From Gammaproteobacteria bacterium (GTDB lineage: Bacteria; Pseudomonadota; Gammaproteobacteria; Enterobacterales; Alteromonadaceae), in the NCBI GenBank assembly GCA_023380515.1, contig JAMCRH010000010.1, positions 1 to 11,372 of the forward strand: 11,372 nt of DNA, given 5' to 3'. The notes beneath the pieces were generated by a model, which was not told the DNA's origin, ran no database searches, and saw nothing but the letters and a program-made list of their open reading frames with translations. Below, in pieces: positions 1 to 8,919 of this stretch. How positions within the stretch are numbered: position 1 is the first letter of the stretch; every line of letters begins with the position of its first letter. The translations under genes were made by a program, and so were the position numbers.

Positions 1-528
1 GGGTACGACCGGCACTTTCGCTTGAATCGCAGTGTGGAATGCACCGGTTTTAAATGGCAGTAGGCCACGGCCATAGCTACGTGTGCCTTCAGGAAACATC
101 CAGATCGAGAGCTTCTTATCTTGAATAGCCCGCACCGCAGTCCCGATTGTGCCATGTGCACGAGAACTATTTTTGCGGTCAATCAAGATATTCCCAGATA
201 GCCAATACAATTGACCAAAGAACGGAATCCATTTGAGACTCTTCTTACCAATCGTCACGGTTCCTGGCAGCAAACTGCGGCTCATAGTGAAAATATCATA
301 GCTGTTTTGGTGGTTGGCTATGTAAACAAACGGACCACCATTTTGAACGGACTCCGGAACACGAATCTCGAGTTCAATGCCGAGAAGTTTGTGCATACGC
401 CCAAAAATATGGGCAAACAAAGCGGTGTTATTGCGGTGAAATGGCCGTAACAGGCAAAACAGTGAGCCGAAGACTCCAGCCAGAACAATAAAAACACCTA
501 AAATCAGCAAACGAATTACAGCTAACAT
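1..528 (-). CDS. plsC: 1-acyl-sn-glycerol-3-phosphate acyltransferase (partial, C-terminus beyond left edge)
   Basis: PlsC transfers a fatty acyl group to the sn-2 position of lysophosphatidic acid, making phosphatidic acid, the precursor of all membrane phospholipids; it acts at the inner membrane. The window holds the first 176 residues; the E. coli enzyme has about 245. The N-terminus is a hydrophobic segment (about residues 2-27, beginning MLAVIRLLILGVF). The acyltransferase blocks follow in order: NHQNSYD at 72-78 (catalytic H73-x4-D78), the GNILIDR block at 112-118, the substrate-binding FPEGTRS at 145-151, and the proline-containing VPVVP at the edge (172-176). The ATG at 526-528 is the first start in the frame after the parC terminator and has a GAGAG-like ribosome site just upstream. 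The gene lies downstream of parC, as in E. coli, but a terminator and a separate promoter candidate sit between them. The frame is open throughout the visible part. Confidence 0.95.
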   Translation of the reverse strand, partial: MLAVIRLLILGVFIVLAGVFGSLFCLLRPFHRNNTALFAHIFGRMHKLLGIELEIRVPESVQNGGPFVYIANHQNSYDIFTMSRSLLPGTVTIGKKSLKWIPFFGQLYWLSGNILIDRKNSSRAHGTIGTAVRAIQDKKLSIWMFPEGTRSYGRGLLPFKTGAFHTAIQAKVPVVP

Positions 529-557
529 GTGTACTCTCAATCTAAAATTTGGCTCGC

Positions 558-588
558 AGTATAACCTGAATGAACTTATTTTGACCAA
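558..588 (-). promoter_or_regulatory. candidate promoter for plsC
   Basis: On the minus strand a -10 hexamer TATACT (558-563, 5 of 6 consensus) lies about 30 bp before the plsC ATG. A weak -35 candidate TTGGTC (583-588) stands 19 bp upstream of it, which is longer than the ideal 17. It sits just past the parC terminator, where a fresh promoter is expected if plsC is transcribed on its own. Only the -10 is convincing. Confidence 0.4.
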
Positions 589-589
589 T

Positions 590-627
590 AAAATTAAGGG
601 ATTTACTCTTTATGAGTAAATCCCTTT
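590..627 (-). terminator. intrinsic terminator after parC
   Basis: A perfect 13-bp inverted repeat (596-608 with 614-626, arm AAGGGATTTACTC) encloses a 5-nt loop. Read on the minus strand, the hairpin is followed by a T-rich run (TTAATTTTATT). It begins about 25 bp beyond the parC stop codon and would separate the parE-parC transcript from plsC. On the plus strand the tail is not T-rich, so it is directional. Confidence 0.85.
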
Positions 628-651
628 AAGCGTACAGATGTGTTAACTAAC

Positions 652-2934
652 TCAAGATTCAGCGTCATTTTCCTGAATTTCTTGAGATTTTTCGGTCGAT
701 TCGAATGCGAGCGCATCCACTCGTTGCAGGCCTCGCGGCAGTTTATTGCCTCGACGACCACGTTCACCACGATAATGCTCGAGATCCGATGGCTTTAACT
801 GCAGCTTGCGTTTACCCGCAAGCACGACCAAGGTCGCGTCTGCAGGCATGACAGTGACTGCTTGCACATATTCCTCACGCAACTTCGCTCGGCTCGAAGG
901 GATACTAATCATTTTATTGCCCTTACCTTTCGCAAGCTGCGGTAAATCCGCCACTGGGAAGGCAAGTAAACGCCCTTCATTCGACACCGTCACAATCAAA
1001 TCAGACTCAACGTTAGTGACGCGCTGTGGCGGCAAAACGCGAGCAGAGCTTGGTAATGACAACAGTGCTTTACCATTCTTCACGCGACTTTGCATATCGC
1101 TAAATTTCGCCACAAAACCGTAGCCGGCATCGGATGCGAGCAACCAAAGTTGCTCATCCTTACTCATCAATACTTGCGAAATACTCTCGCCCGTCACGAG
1201 ACTAAAGCGCCCGGTTAGCGGCTCACCTTGTGTCCGTGCCGACGGCAATGAATGGGCTTCACAGCTATAACTGCGACCGGACGTATCAATAAAGACAACT
1301 GGCTGGTTGCTGCGCCCGGACGCCTGCGCTAAGAAACTGTCACCGGCTTTATAGCCTAGTGCTGAACCATCAATGTCGTTACCTTTCGCTGCTCGCACCC
1401 AGCCTTTTTGTGAGAGCACCACAGTCACCGGCTCTGACGGCGTTAATTCGCGTTCCGACAAGGCTCGAGCTTCTTTGCGTTCAACCAATGGCGAACGACG
1501 ATCGTCGCCATATTTCTCGGCATCGGCCAAAAGCTCTTTCTTGATAAGCGTTTTCAAGCGGCGTTCAGAACCTAACAGCGTTTGCAGTGCATCACGCTCT
1601 TTCGCTAGCTCATCTTGCTCCGCACGTAGCTTCATCTCTTCCAATTTCGCTAAGTGACGTAACTTTAATTCAAGAATCGCTTCTGCTTGCGTGTCCGACA
1701 AACCGAAGCGGCGCATGAGCTCTGCTTTGGGTTCGTCTTCGTGACGGATAATTTCAATCACTTCATCAATGTTCAAGAACGCGATTAATAAGCCATCAAG
1801 GATATGTAAACGGCGTTCAACTTTGTCGAGTCGGAACTGTAAGCGCCGGGTCACTGTATTAAAGCGATATTGTAACCATTCGTTCAGGATGCTCAGTAAT
1901 GGTTTAACCTGCGGTCGACCGTCAAGTCCGAGCATATTCAAGTTAACGCGGTAGTTTTTCTCGAGATCTGTTGTGGCGAAAAGGTGCGCCATCAGCTGCT
2001 CAACATCGACTCGATTCGAACGCGGAACAATCACCAAGCGCGTTGGATTCTCATGGTCTGATTCGTCTCGCAAGTCAGAAACCATGGGTAATTTCTTCGC
2101 CTGCATTTGTGCAGCGATCTGCTCTAAAATGCGAGCGCCTGAAGCTTGGTGTGGCAACGCATCAATCACGACTTCGCCATCTTCCATCACATAACGGGCG
2201 CGCATCTTAATGCTGCCGCGGCCGGTTTCATAAATCTTCTCGATATCTTCGGCAGGAGTGATAACTTCAGCATCGGTAGGATAATCTGGGCCCCGTACAT
2301 GCTCCATGATGTCAGCCAACGTCGCCTTCGGTTGCTCTAACAACAAGGCACAAGCGTTGGCAACTTCGCGCGCATTATGCGGTGGAATATCGGTCGCCAT
2401 ACCAACCGCGATACCGGTTACACCGTTCAATAAAATATGGGGTAAACGCGCTGGTAAGATTTTTGGTTCGTCCATGGTGCCATCGAAGTTCGGCACCCAA
2501 TCCGAGGTACCCTGTCCCAGTTCAGACAGCAGCACTTCACTAAAGCGCGAGAGGCGCGCTTCGGTATAACGCATTGCCGCAAACGATTTCGGGTCATCGG
2601 CGGAACCCCAGTTGCCCTGGCCGTCAACCAATGGATACCGATAGGAAAACGGCTGTGCCATGAGCACCATTGCTTCATAACAGGCTGAGTCACCATGCGG
2701 ATGAAACTTACCCAACACGTCACCGACGGTTCGCGCAGACTTTTTATATTTCGCGACTGCCGATAATCCGAGCTCGGACATCGCATAAATGATTCGCCGC
2801 TGAACCGGCTTTAAACCATCACCAATGTGTGGCAACGCCCGATCCATAATGACATACATGGAATAATTCAAATATGCCTGTTCGGTAAATGCATGTAGTG
2901 GCTGTTGTTCAATATTTTCCAGTGCCGTACTCAT
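652..2934 (-). CDS. parC: DNA topoisomerase IV subunit A
   Basis: ParC is the DNA-cleaving subunit of topoisomerase IV (ParC2ParE2), which unlinks replicated chromosomes and relaxes supercoils. The 760-residue product matches the family (752 in E. coli). The catalytic tyrosine is Y123 in [11 protein letters not shown]. The quinolone-binding region reads [13 protein letters not shown], with S83 and E87 at the positions of E. coli S80 and E84, so the susceptible residues are present. A coiled-coil and tower region with the [18 protein letters not shown] block follows, then a C-terminal wrapping domain starting near [10 protein letters not shown], the degenerate GyrA-box typical of ParC rather than GyrA. 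The tail is acidic (ending QENDAES). The ATG has an AGGA ribosome site about 8 bp upstream. parE ends 78 bp upstream on the same strand with no terminator between, so co-transcription is likely. The adjacent parE and downstream plsC also argue for ParC over GyrA. Confidence 0.98.
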   Translation of the reverse strand: MSTALENIEQQPLHAFTEQAYLNYSMYVIMDRALPHIGDGLKPVQRRIIYAMSELGLSAVAKYKKSARTVGDVLGKFHPHGDSACYEAMVLMAQPFSYRYPLVDGQGNWGSADDPKSFAAMRYTEARLSRFSEVLLSELGQGTSDWVPNFDGTMDEPKILPARLPHILLNGVTGIAVGMATDIPPHNAREVANACALLLEQPKATLADIMEHVRGPDYPTDAEVITPAEDIEKIYETGRGSIKMRARYVMEDGEVVIDALPHQASGARILEQIAAQMQAKKLPMVSDLRDESDHENPTRLVIVPRSNRVDVEQLMAHLFATTDLEKNYRVNLNMLGLDGRPQVKPLLSILNEWLQYRFNTVTRRLQFRLDKVERRLHILDGLLIAFLNIDEVIEIIRHEDEPKAELMRRFGLSDTQAEAILELKLRHLAKLEEMKLRAEQDELAKERDALQTLLGSERRLKTLIKKELLADAEKYGDDRRSPLVERKEARALSERELTPSEPVTVVLSQKGWVRAAKGNDIDGSALGYKAGDSFLAQASGRSNQPVVFIDTSGRSYSCEAHSLPSARTQGEPLTGRFSLVTGESISQVLMSKDEQLWLLASDAGYGFVAKFSDMQSRVKNGKALLSLPSSARVLPPQRVTNVESDLIVTVSNEGRLLAFPVADLPQLAKGKGNKMISIPSSRAKLREEYVQAVTVMPADATLVVLAGKRKLQLKPSDLEHYRGERGRRGNKLPRGLQRVDALAFESTEKSQEIQENDAES

Positions 2935-3012
2935 AGCCAGTCCTGTTTTACTTATTTTAGTTTTGCTACCCAGCTTGCTCTGCTTGCTGTTCCTGTCACT
3001 CGCCTGCTTGTC

Positions 3013-4970
<1,958 letters not shown>

Positions 4971-5004
4971 TGTATTGACGCTAGCTAATTGCAACTCTAT
5001 CATA

Positions 5005-5033
5005 ATTATATTTTTTAGTGGCGTTTTTGTCGT
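5005..5033 (-). promoter_or_regulatory. parE-distal promoter (repeat unit 2)
   Basis: This is the second copy of the same promoter on the minus strand: -10 TATAAT (5005-5010) and -35 ACGACA (5028-5033). The spacer is the optimal 17 bp because this unit lacks one base. Of the two copies it is therefore the better match. Its transcript would have a leader of roughly 96 nt and run through unit 1. Confidence 0.6.
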
Positions 5034-5099
5034 TGTATTGACGCTAGCTAATTGCAACTCTATCAGCATTATTAATACAGATACTAGGTGTGGATGTCA

Positions 5100-5537
5100 C
5101 TAACCTGCAAATTTAAAATGCGTCGTAGTCCGTCCAACCTGAAAGCATAGCTTGAGCCAGTCAGCCAAATGCAAATTTAACTGTAACTTTTCATCTCGCC
5201 CTTGTCCCGGACGTTCATTCACTGTTTGTATGGCAGTGAGACCTTCAACCCCTTGGCAGTCAACAATTTCCGCCATGCGAGCGTCATGATAGAGGCGCAC
5301 AATAAATGCAGCGCGAACAAAAGCATGACCATGTGGCTCAAGTTGCTCAATTGCAATATCCGTGGTGTAACGCGCCGAAGATTTTTCGGAAATTCGAAAC
5401 TTTAGTTGTTCGCCGACGAGTAATTCGCGCTCGAGCTTTTCTGGCTCGCGCCCAAGCAAGCGTTGCAGCGCGGCGTAGTTGCGCTCCGCTAAACTATGTA
5501 ACGCCTGTAAGTCTGGTATATAGCGCTTTTTATTCAA
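5100..5537 (-). CDS. yqiB: DUF1249 family protein YqiB
   Basis: A 145-residue protein of the conserved gammaproteobacterial DUF1249 (YqiB) family; its function is unknown. Recognisable features are the start NKKRYIPDLQALHSLAERNY, the central RLYHDARMAEI stretch and the C-terminal LQLNLHLADWLKLCF. There is no signal peptide or membrane segment, so it is probably cytoplasmic. The start is a TTG codon at 5535-5537 that lies inside the last codons of nudF. The gene overlaps nudF by 8 bp, which suggests translational coupling. No ATG is available until Met88 in DARMAEI, so TTG is the sensible start; a GGGGA ribosome-site candidate lies about 11 bp upstream. nudF-yqiB order is as in E. coli, where cpdA and yqiA follow; here parE follows directly after the duplicated promoter region. 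Confidence 0.9.
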   Translation of the reverse strand: MNKKRYIPDLQALHSLAERNYAALQRLLGREPEKLERELLVGEQLKFRISEKSSARYTTDIAIEQLEPHGHAFVRAAFIVRLYHDARMAEIVDCQGVEGLTAIQTVNERPGQGRDEKLQLNLHLADWLKLCFQVGRTTTHFKFAG

Positions 5538-6153
5538 TGGTGGAATATCCCCATGCTTGGCGAAAACGGTTCAAGTGTATGGCTAACCATTGTAACCCAA
5601 TGACTGTGGCAGCGTTATCGACTTCACCATTCTCGAGCATTGCCATGACATCAGTACGCGCGAGTGGTGTCACTTTAATATCTTCATGTTCACTGGCCAG
5701 CCCGCCGAACTCAGCTGCACTTGTCGCATCAACTTGAGCTAAATAAATATAAATACGTTCGGTCATGCCACCAGGGCTCGACAGGTAACTTAAAGCATAG
5801 TGCAGTGACTGCGCGGTCAAACCTGCCTCTTCCTGTAATTCGCGATGAGCAACCTCTTCTTTGGTTTCACCGGGATCAACCATACCAGCAACAAGTTCGC
5901 GTAACCAAGGCGTTGGGCTGCTCGCAATTGCCCCAACTCGGAACTGCTCAAGCATGACAATCTGGTCATGCACCGGGTCATAGGGGATCACAACCACCGC
6001 ATGACCGCGATCCATAATCTCGCGACGCATGTATTCACTCCAAGCGCCATTGAAAAGTCGGTGTCTCAAGGTTGTTACTTGCACTCGAAAGAAGCCACGA
6101 TATACTTCTTTTGTTTCAATAATTTCCACGTCATCGCGACTAAATTGACTCAT
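5530..6153 (-). CDS. nudF: ADP-ribose pyrophosphatase (Nudix hydrolase)
   Basis: NudF hydrolyses ADP-ribose to AMP and ribose 5-phosphate, using Mg2+. This removes a reactive sugar nucleotide released by NAD turnover. The product has 207 residues (209 in E. coli). The Nudix box, G-x5-E-x7-REUxEExGU, is complete at residues 90-112: it starts GMVDPGE, and the metal-binding glutamates are in RELQEEAGL. The N-terminal half contributes the family's dimerisation and substrate-binding part (RREIMDRGHAVVVIPYDP). The SPGGMTERIYIYLA segment after the box is typical of ADP-ribose-specific members. The ATG has a strong AGGAG site about 7 bp upstream. It is the first gene of a nudF-yqiB unit divergent from tolC, the same arrangement as in E. 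coli, which supports the assignment. Confidence 0.95.
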   Translation of the reverse strand: MSQFSRDDVEIIETKEVYRGFFRVQVTTLRHRLFNGAWSEYMRREIMDRGHAVVVIPYDPVHDQIVMLEQFRVGAIASSPTPWLRELVAGMVDPGETKEEVAHRELQEEAGLTAQSLHYALSYLSSPGGMTERIYIYLAQVDATSAAEFGGLASEHEDIKVTPLARTDVMAMLENGEVDNAATVIGLQWLAIHLNRFRQAWGYSTIE

Positions 6154-6449
6154 GCGATACTCCTCTTGAGATGGTCAACGTCATTCGTTTGCGCAAGCGC
6201 AAGCCTACCGTTAGCTGGCTCGAGCTGCAAGTTATCTCAGCGTGGTAGCGATATGTCGCAGGAATGACCAACATTAGCTATACCTAATATACATACTTAA
6301 ATAATCTGGTACACTAGGCAAAATTTCGAATTCGAGCTGCAAAGTTTGTCACAATGGATGACCTTTGTGGTGATATCAGGCTACACTAACAGCAATTGAT
6401 GAACGGCACTGATGCGCTGTACCTTTTTTGATAAAGGAATCCACGAACA
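6154..6449. other. divergent nudF/tolC intergenic region
   Basis: This 296-bp spacer contains the start signals of both divergent genes. Near nudF there is an AGGAG ribosome site. The middle (about 6270-6310) is AT-rich and is the likely place for the nudF promoter (for example TATATT on the minus strand near 6289), but I find no good -35 there. An 11-bp direct repeat TCGAGCTGCAA occurs at 6220-6230 and 6332-6342. An imperfect dyad with GTCA and TGAC ends lies at 6348-6362. No small gene or terminator is evident. Confidence 0.6.
6358..6387 (+). promoter_or_regulatory. candidate tolC promoter
   Basis: ATGACC (6358-6363, 4 of 6 to the -35 consensus), an 18-bp spacer and TACACT (6382-6387, 4 of 6 to the -10) lie about 63 bp before the tolC ATG. 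A second possibility is TACACT at 6310-6315 with an extended -10 TGG in front but a poor -35. Both are weak, as would suit an activator-dependent promoter. The choice between them is uncertain. Confidence 0.3.
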
Positions 6450-7808
6450 ATGAAGATGAAATGTTTAGCTGTTGCACTCACCATGAGCCTTGGGCTTTCT
6501 GTTATTCCGGCTCAAGCAACCGACCTAACCGATATTTATCGTTTAGCCCTAGAGAATGATCCACGACTTCTTCGTGCAGCAGCAGACCGCGACTCAGCGA
6601 AAGCTGGTGTCGATGTCTCGCGTGCCGACTGGTGGCCACAAATTAATCTCGGCGTAAATTACTCAGATAGCAAATCTGACGGCGTCAATACGACTGACGA
6701 TGGTTTTGTAGTCCGCACCACCAATACCACCTCGTTTAGTCAAGAAGTGTCATTGTCGCAAACCGTGTTCAACCTTGGCACTTGGCGTGCTACGGGAATC
6801 ACGGAAAAACAAGCTTATCAAGCCGAAGTCAATTATTTACTCGCGCGTCAACAACTTATGCTGCGCGTGACCAATGCTTATTTCGCCGTGTTACAAGCGC
6901 AAGACAGTCTCGAGTTTGTGCAAGCAGAAAAGCGCGCCATTGAGCGCCAACTTGAGCAGACTAAGCACCGTTTCTCGGTCGGTCTGACAGCAATTACCGA
7001 CGTCCACGAAGCACAGGCACAGTTCGACAACGCTGTTGCGCAGGAAATTCAAGCGCAAAACCGGGTAGAAATCACGCTCGAAGGTCTGCGTGAAATCACC
7101 GGTCGTCAGCATTCTGATATTTTCCGTTTAAATACCGAACGGTTTGAGCCAGTTCGTCCCGACCCACAAGGTGTTGAGCGCTGGATTCAGCTTGCCCACG
7201 ATCGTAACTTGCAATTATTGATTAGCCGCAGCGGGTTAGAAATTGCCGAGCAACGCATTGAGCTAGCGCGCGCAGGTCACTACCCACGGGTGAGCTTGAA
7301 TGCGAGCTATTCAAATCGCGACCAAGACACGAGCAGCGCTGCCGGCAGCCGCAATGTCAGTGGCTTAAATTCGCGCAACATCGGTCTGCAACTTACTTTG
7401 CCACTGTATTCTGGTGGACGTACAGTTGCTAGCACCGAGCAAGCGCGTGCCGACTATGTATCGGTTAGCCAAACTTTAGAAGAGAATCGCCGTTTAGTTG
7501 AGCGCGAAGTGCGTAGTGCATACTTTGATGTGGTTGCGAGCATTTCCAGTATTCGTGCATTTGAACAAGCTGTGATTTCAGCAGAAAGCGCTCTTAACGC
7601 CACACAAGTCGGCCTTGAAGTTGGTACTCGTACCATAGTTGACGTGTTACAAAGCACGCGTAACCTGTTTAACGCCCGCCGCAATTTGTCAGAAGCTCGC
7701 TACACTTACGTCAATCGTATTTTGGCCTTGTACCAAGCCGCTGGCATTATCTCTGAAAGCGATTTGTTGACGATTAACGACGGCTTAGTTGCACCGCAAT
7801 CGCAATAA
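6450..7808 (+). CDS. tolC: TolC family outer-membrane channel protein
   Basis: TolC is a trimeric outer-membrane and periplasmic duct. It docks with inner-membrane transporters (RND, ABC and MFS types) and their adaptor proteins to expel drugs and export proteins. The 452-residue precursor begins with a signal peptide (MKMKCLAVALTMSLGLSV) and a probable cleavage after AQA at residue 23, followed by TDLTDIYRLALENDP, the canonical mature start. Two repeated OEP halves follow, each with long helices and beta strands: the first around 24-220, with DWWPQINLGVNYSDS, the second around 235-440, with HYPRVSLNASYSNRD and GLQLTLPLYSGG. The end (QAAGIISESDLLTINDGLV) matches the core end of E. coli TolC; the extended C-terminal tail of the E. 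coli protein is absent. An AAGGA site is 11 bp upstream of the ATG; an in-frame ATG two codons later is an alternative. Its position divergent from nudF supports true TolC over other family members. Confidence 0.95.
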   Translation: MKMKCLAVALTMSLGLSVIPAQATDLTDIYRLALENDPRLLRAAADRDSAKAGVDVSRADWWPQINLGVNYSDSKSDGVNTTDDGFVVRTTNTTSFSQEVSLSQTVFNLGTWRATGITEKQAYQAEVNYLLARQQLMLRVTNAYFAVLQAQDSLEFVQAEKRAIERQLEQTKHRFSVGLTAITDVHEAQAQFDNAVAQEIQAQNRVEITLEGLREITGRQHSDIFRLNTERFEPVRPDPQGVERWIQLAHDRNLQLLISRSGLEIAEQRIELARAGHYPRVSLNASYSNRDQDTSSAAGSRNVSGLNSRNIGLQLTLPLYSGGRTVASTEQARADYVSVSQTLEENRRLVEREVRSAYFDVVASISSIRAFEQAVISAESALNATQVGLEVGTRTIVDVLQSTRNLFNARRNLSEARYTYVNRILALYQAAGIISESDLLTINDGLVAPQSQ

Positions 7809-7848
7809 ACTCGTTTGGCGTGACTAGCCAATGAATAGTCACCATCAG

Positions 7849-7886
7849 AAAAAAGCCGGCCTCTGGTCGGCTTTGCTTTTTCTCTC
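7849..7886 (+). terminator. intrinsic terminator of tolC
   Basis: The hairpin arms AAAGCCG (7852-7858) and CGGCTTT (7868-7874) extend inward by three more pairs (one G-U) to a 3-nt loop. The hairpin is followed by GCTTTTTCTCTC. A run of six A precedes it. It lies about 43 bp beyond the tolC stop. Confidence 0.9.
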
Positions 7887-7902
7887 GTCTGTCCGTTAGA
7901 AT
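7873..7902 (+). promoter_or_regulatory. candidate promoter for the lpxL-family gene
   Basis: A -10 TAGAAT (7897-7902, 5 of 6 consensus) is preceded at 18 bp by TTGCTT (7873-7878, 3 of 6), which lies in the end of the tolC terminator and its T-tract. The transcript would start near 7909, only 7 bp before the AAGGA ribosome site. The terminator leaves little other space for a promoter. Confidence 0.4.
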
Positions 7903-7926
7903 CAAGAAAAACATCAAGGATCATGC

Positions 7927-8919
7927 GTGGCTGAGCAAAATAACCAACATTCCGTCGAACTTCCGCGTTTTCGCGCCTACTTTTTGCATCCTAAGTTCTG
8001 GCCAACCTGGCTTGGCATCGGTTTTATGTATCTACTTTCGTGGCTGCCTTTTCGCGTTCAGTTAGCCCTTGGTCGACTAATTGGCCGCGTGTTCTATCGC
8101 GCATTCCCGAAACGGGTAAAAGTAGCTCGACGCAATCTTGAATTGTGCTTTCCAGACATGGCCAGCGCAGAACGCGAAGCATTAATTAAACGCAATTTTC
8201 AGAATACCGGCATTGCCCTCTTAGAAACTGGCATGGCTTGGTGGTGGCCAGACTGGCGGATGCGTCGAATCTTGAAAGTTGAAGGTTGGGAGCACGTCGA
8301 ACAAGCTGAGCGTGACGGTAAAGGTGTCTTTCTCTTGTTGTTTCACTTCTTATGTTTGGAAGTTCATGCGCGCGTCTTTGGTTTAAAGAAGCCGTCCGTT
8401 GGTTTGTATCGCCCGCACAATAACCCTGTAATGGAGTATCTCCAAACGCGAGGCCGTAGCCGCAGTAACAAATACATGATTCGCAAAAAGGATGTGCGTG
8501 GCATGATCGCAGCACTCGACAGCGGCGAAGTCTGTGGCTACTTGCCCGATCAAGATTATGGTCGCAAGCGTGCTGTTTATGTCCCCTTGTTTGCGGTGCC
8601 AGACGCAGCAACAACGACAGGGACTAGCCTGTTTGCTAATAGCGCGGACTGCGTCACCTTGATTTCTACTTGTGAGCGTTTGCCAAACGCCGAAGGCTAT
8701 TTGTTGCGCGTTTTACCTGCGCTTGAAGCTATCCCCAGTGGTAGCGACGAAGAAGACGCACGGCGAGTCAATCGTGAGGTTGAACGAGCCGTCAAGAGCA
8801 TGCCAGATATGTATATGTGGATGCATCGAAGGTTCAAAACGCGCCCGCATGACGACTTACCAAGTTACTACGCTCATGCAACTAGCACCCAAGCAAATAC
8901 CACCGCCAATGGTGATTAA
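7927..8919 (+). CDS. lpxL: lipid A late acyltransferase, LpxL/LpxP family
   Basis: This inner-membrane enzyme adds a secondary acyl chain (lauroyl in E. coli LpxL) from acyl-ACP to the Kdo2-lipid IVA precursor on the cytoplasmic side. The 330-residue product follows E. coli LpxL closely: HPKFWPTWLGIGFMYLLSWLPF (membrane anchor about 22-45), RRNLELCFPDM, LLETGMAWWWPD, the catalytic H140-x4-E145 motif HFLCLE, VGLYRPHNNP, RSNKYMIRKKDVRGMI, PDQDYG and near the end MYMWMHRRFKTRP. The start is GTG at 7927, with AAGGA spaced 6 bp before it. The ATG at 7923 is in another frame and ends after three codons. The last 20 or so residues are a Thr/Ala/Asn-rich tail not seen in E. coli. It overlaps convergent glnE by 4 bp. 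Chain-length preference (LpxL or cold-type LpxP) cannot be read from sequence alone. Confidence 0.92.
   Translation: MAEQNNQHSVELPRFRAYFLHPKFWPTWLGIGFMYLLSWLPFRVQLALGRLIGRVFYRAFPKRVKVARRNLELCFPDMASAEREALIKRNFQNTGIALLETGMAWWWPDWRMRRILKVEGWEHVEQAERDGKGVFLLLFHFLCLEVHARVFGLKKPSVGLYRPHNNPVMEYLQTRGRSRSNKYMIRKKDVRGMIAALDSGEVCGYLPDQDYGRKRAVYVPLFAVPDAATTTGTSLFANSADCVTLISTCERLPNAEGYLLRVLPALEAIPSGSDEEDARRVNREVERAVKSMPDMYMWMHRRFKTRPHDDLPSYYAHATSTQANTTANGD

Noticed and set aside
2971..2990. Repeated GCTTGCT in the parC/parE gap as a possible hairpin or terminator
   Set aside because: The copies are direct, not inverted, and there is no T-tract; the gap looks like an ordinary operon spacer with a ribosome site.
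5306..5737. 143-residue plus-strand open frame over yqiB and nudF
   Set aside because: Antisense to two genes with clear family motifs; low-complexity residue mix with no recognisable features.
8186..8614. 142-residue minus-strand open frame within the lpxL-family gene
   Set aside because: It lies wholly inside a gene with a conserved catalytic motif and is rich in His, Cys and Arg, as expected of a reverse-frame shadow.
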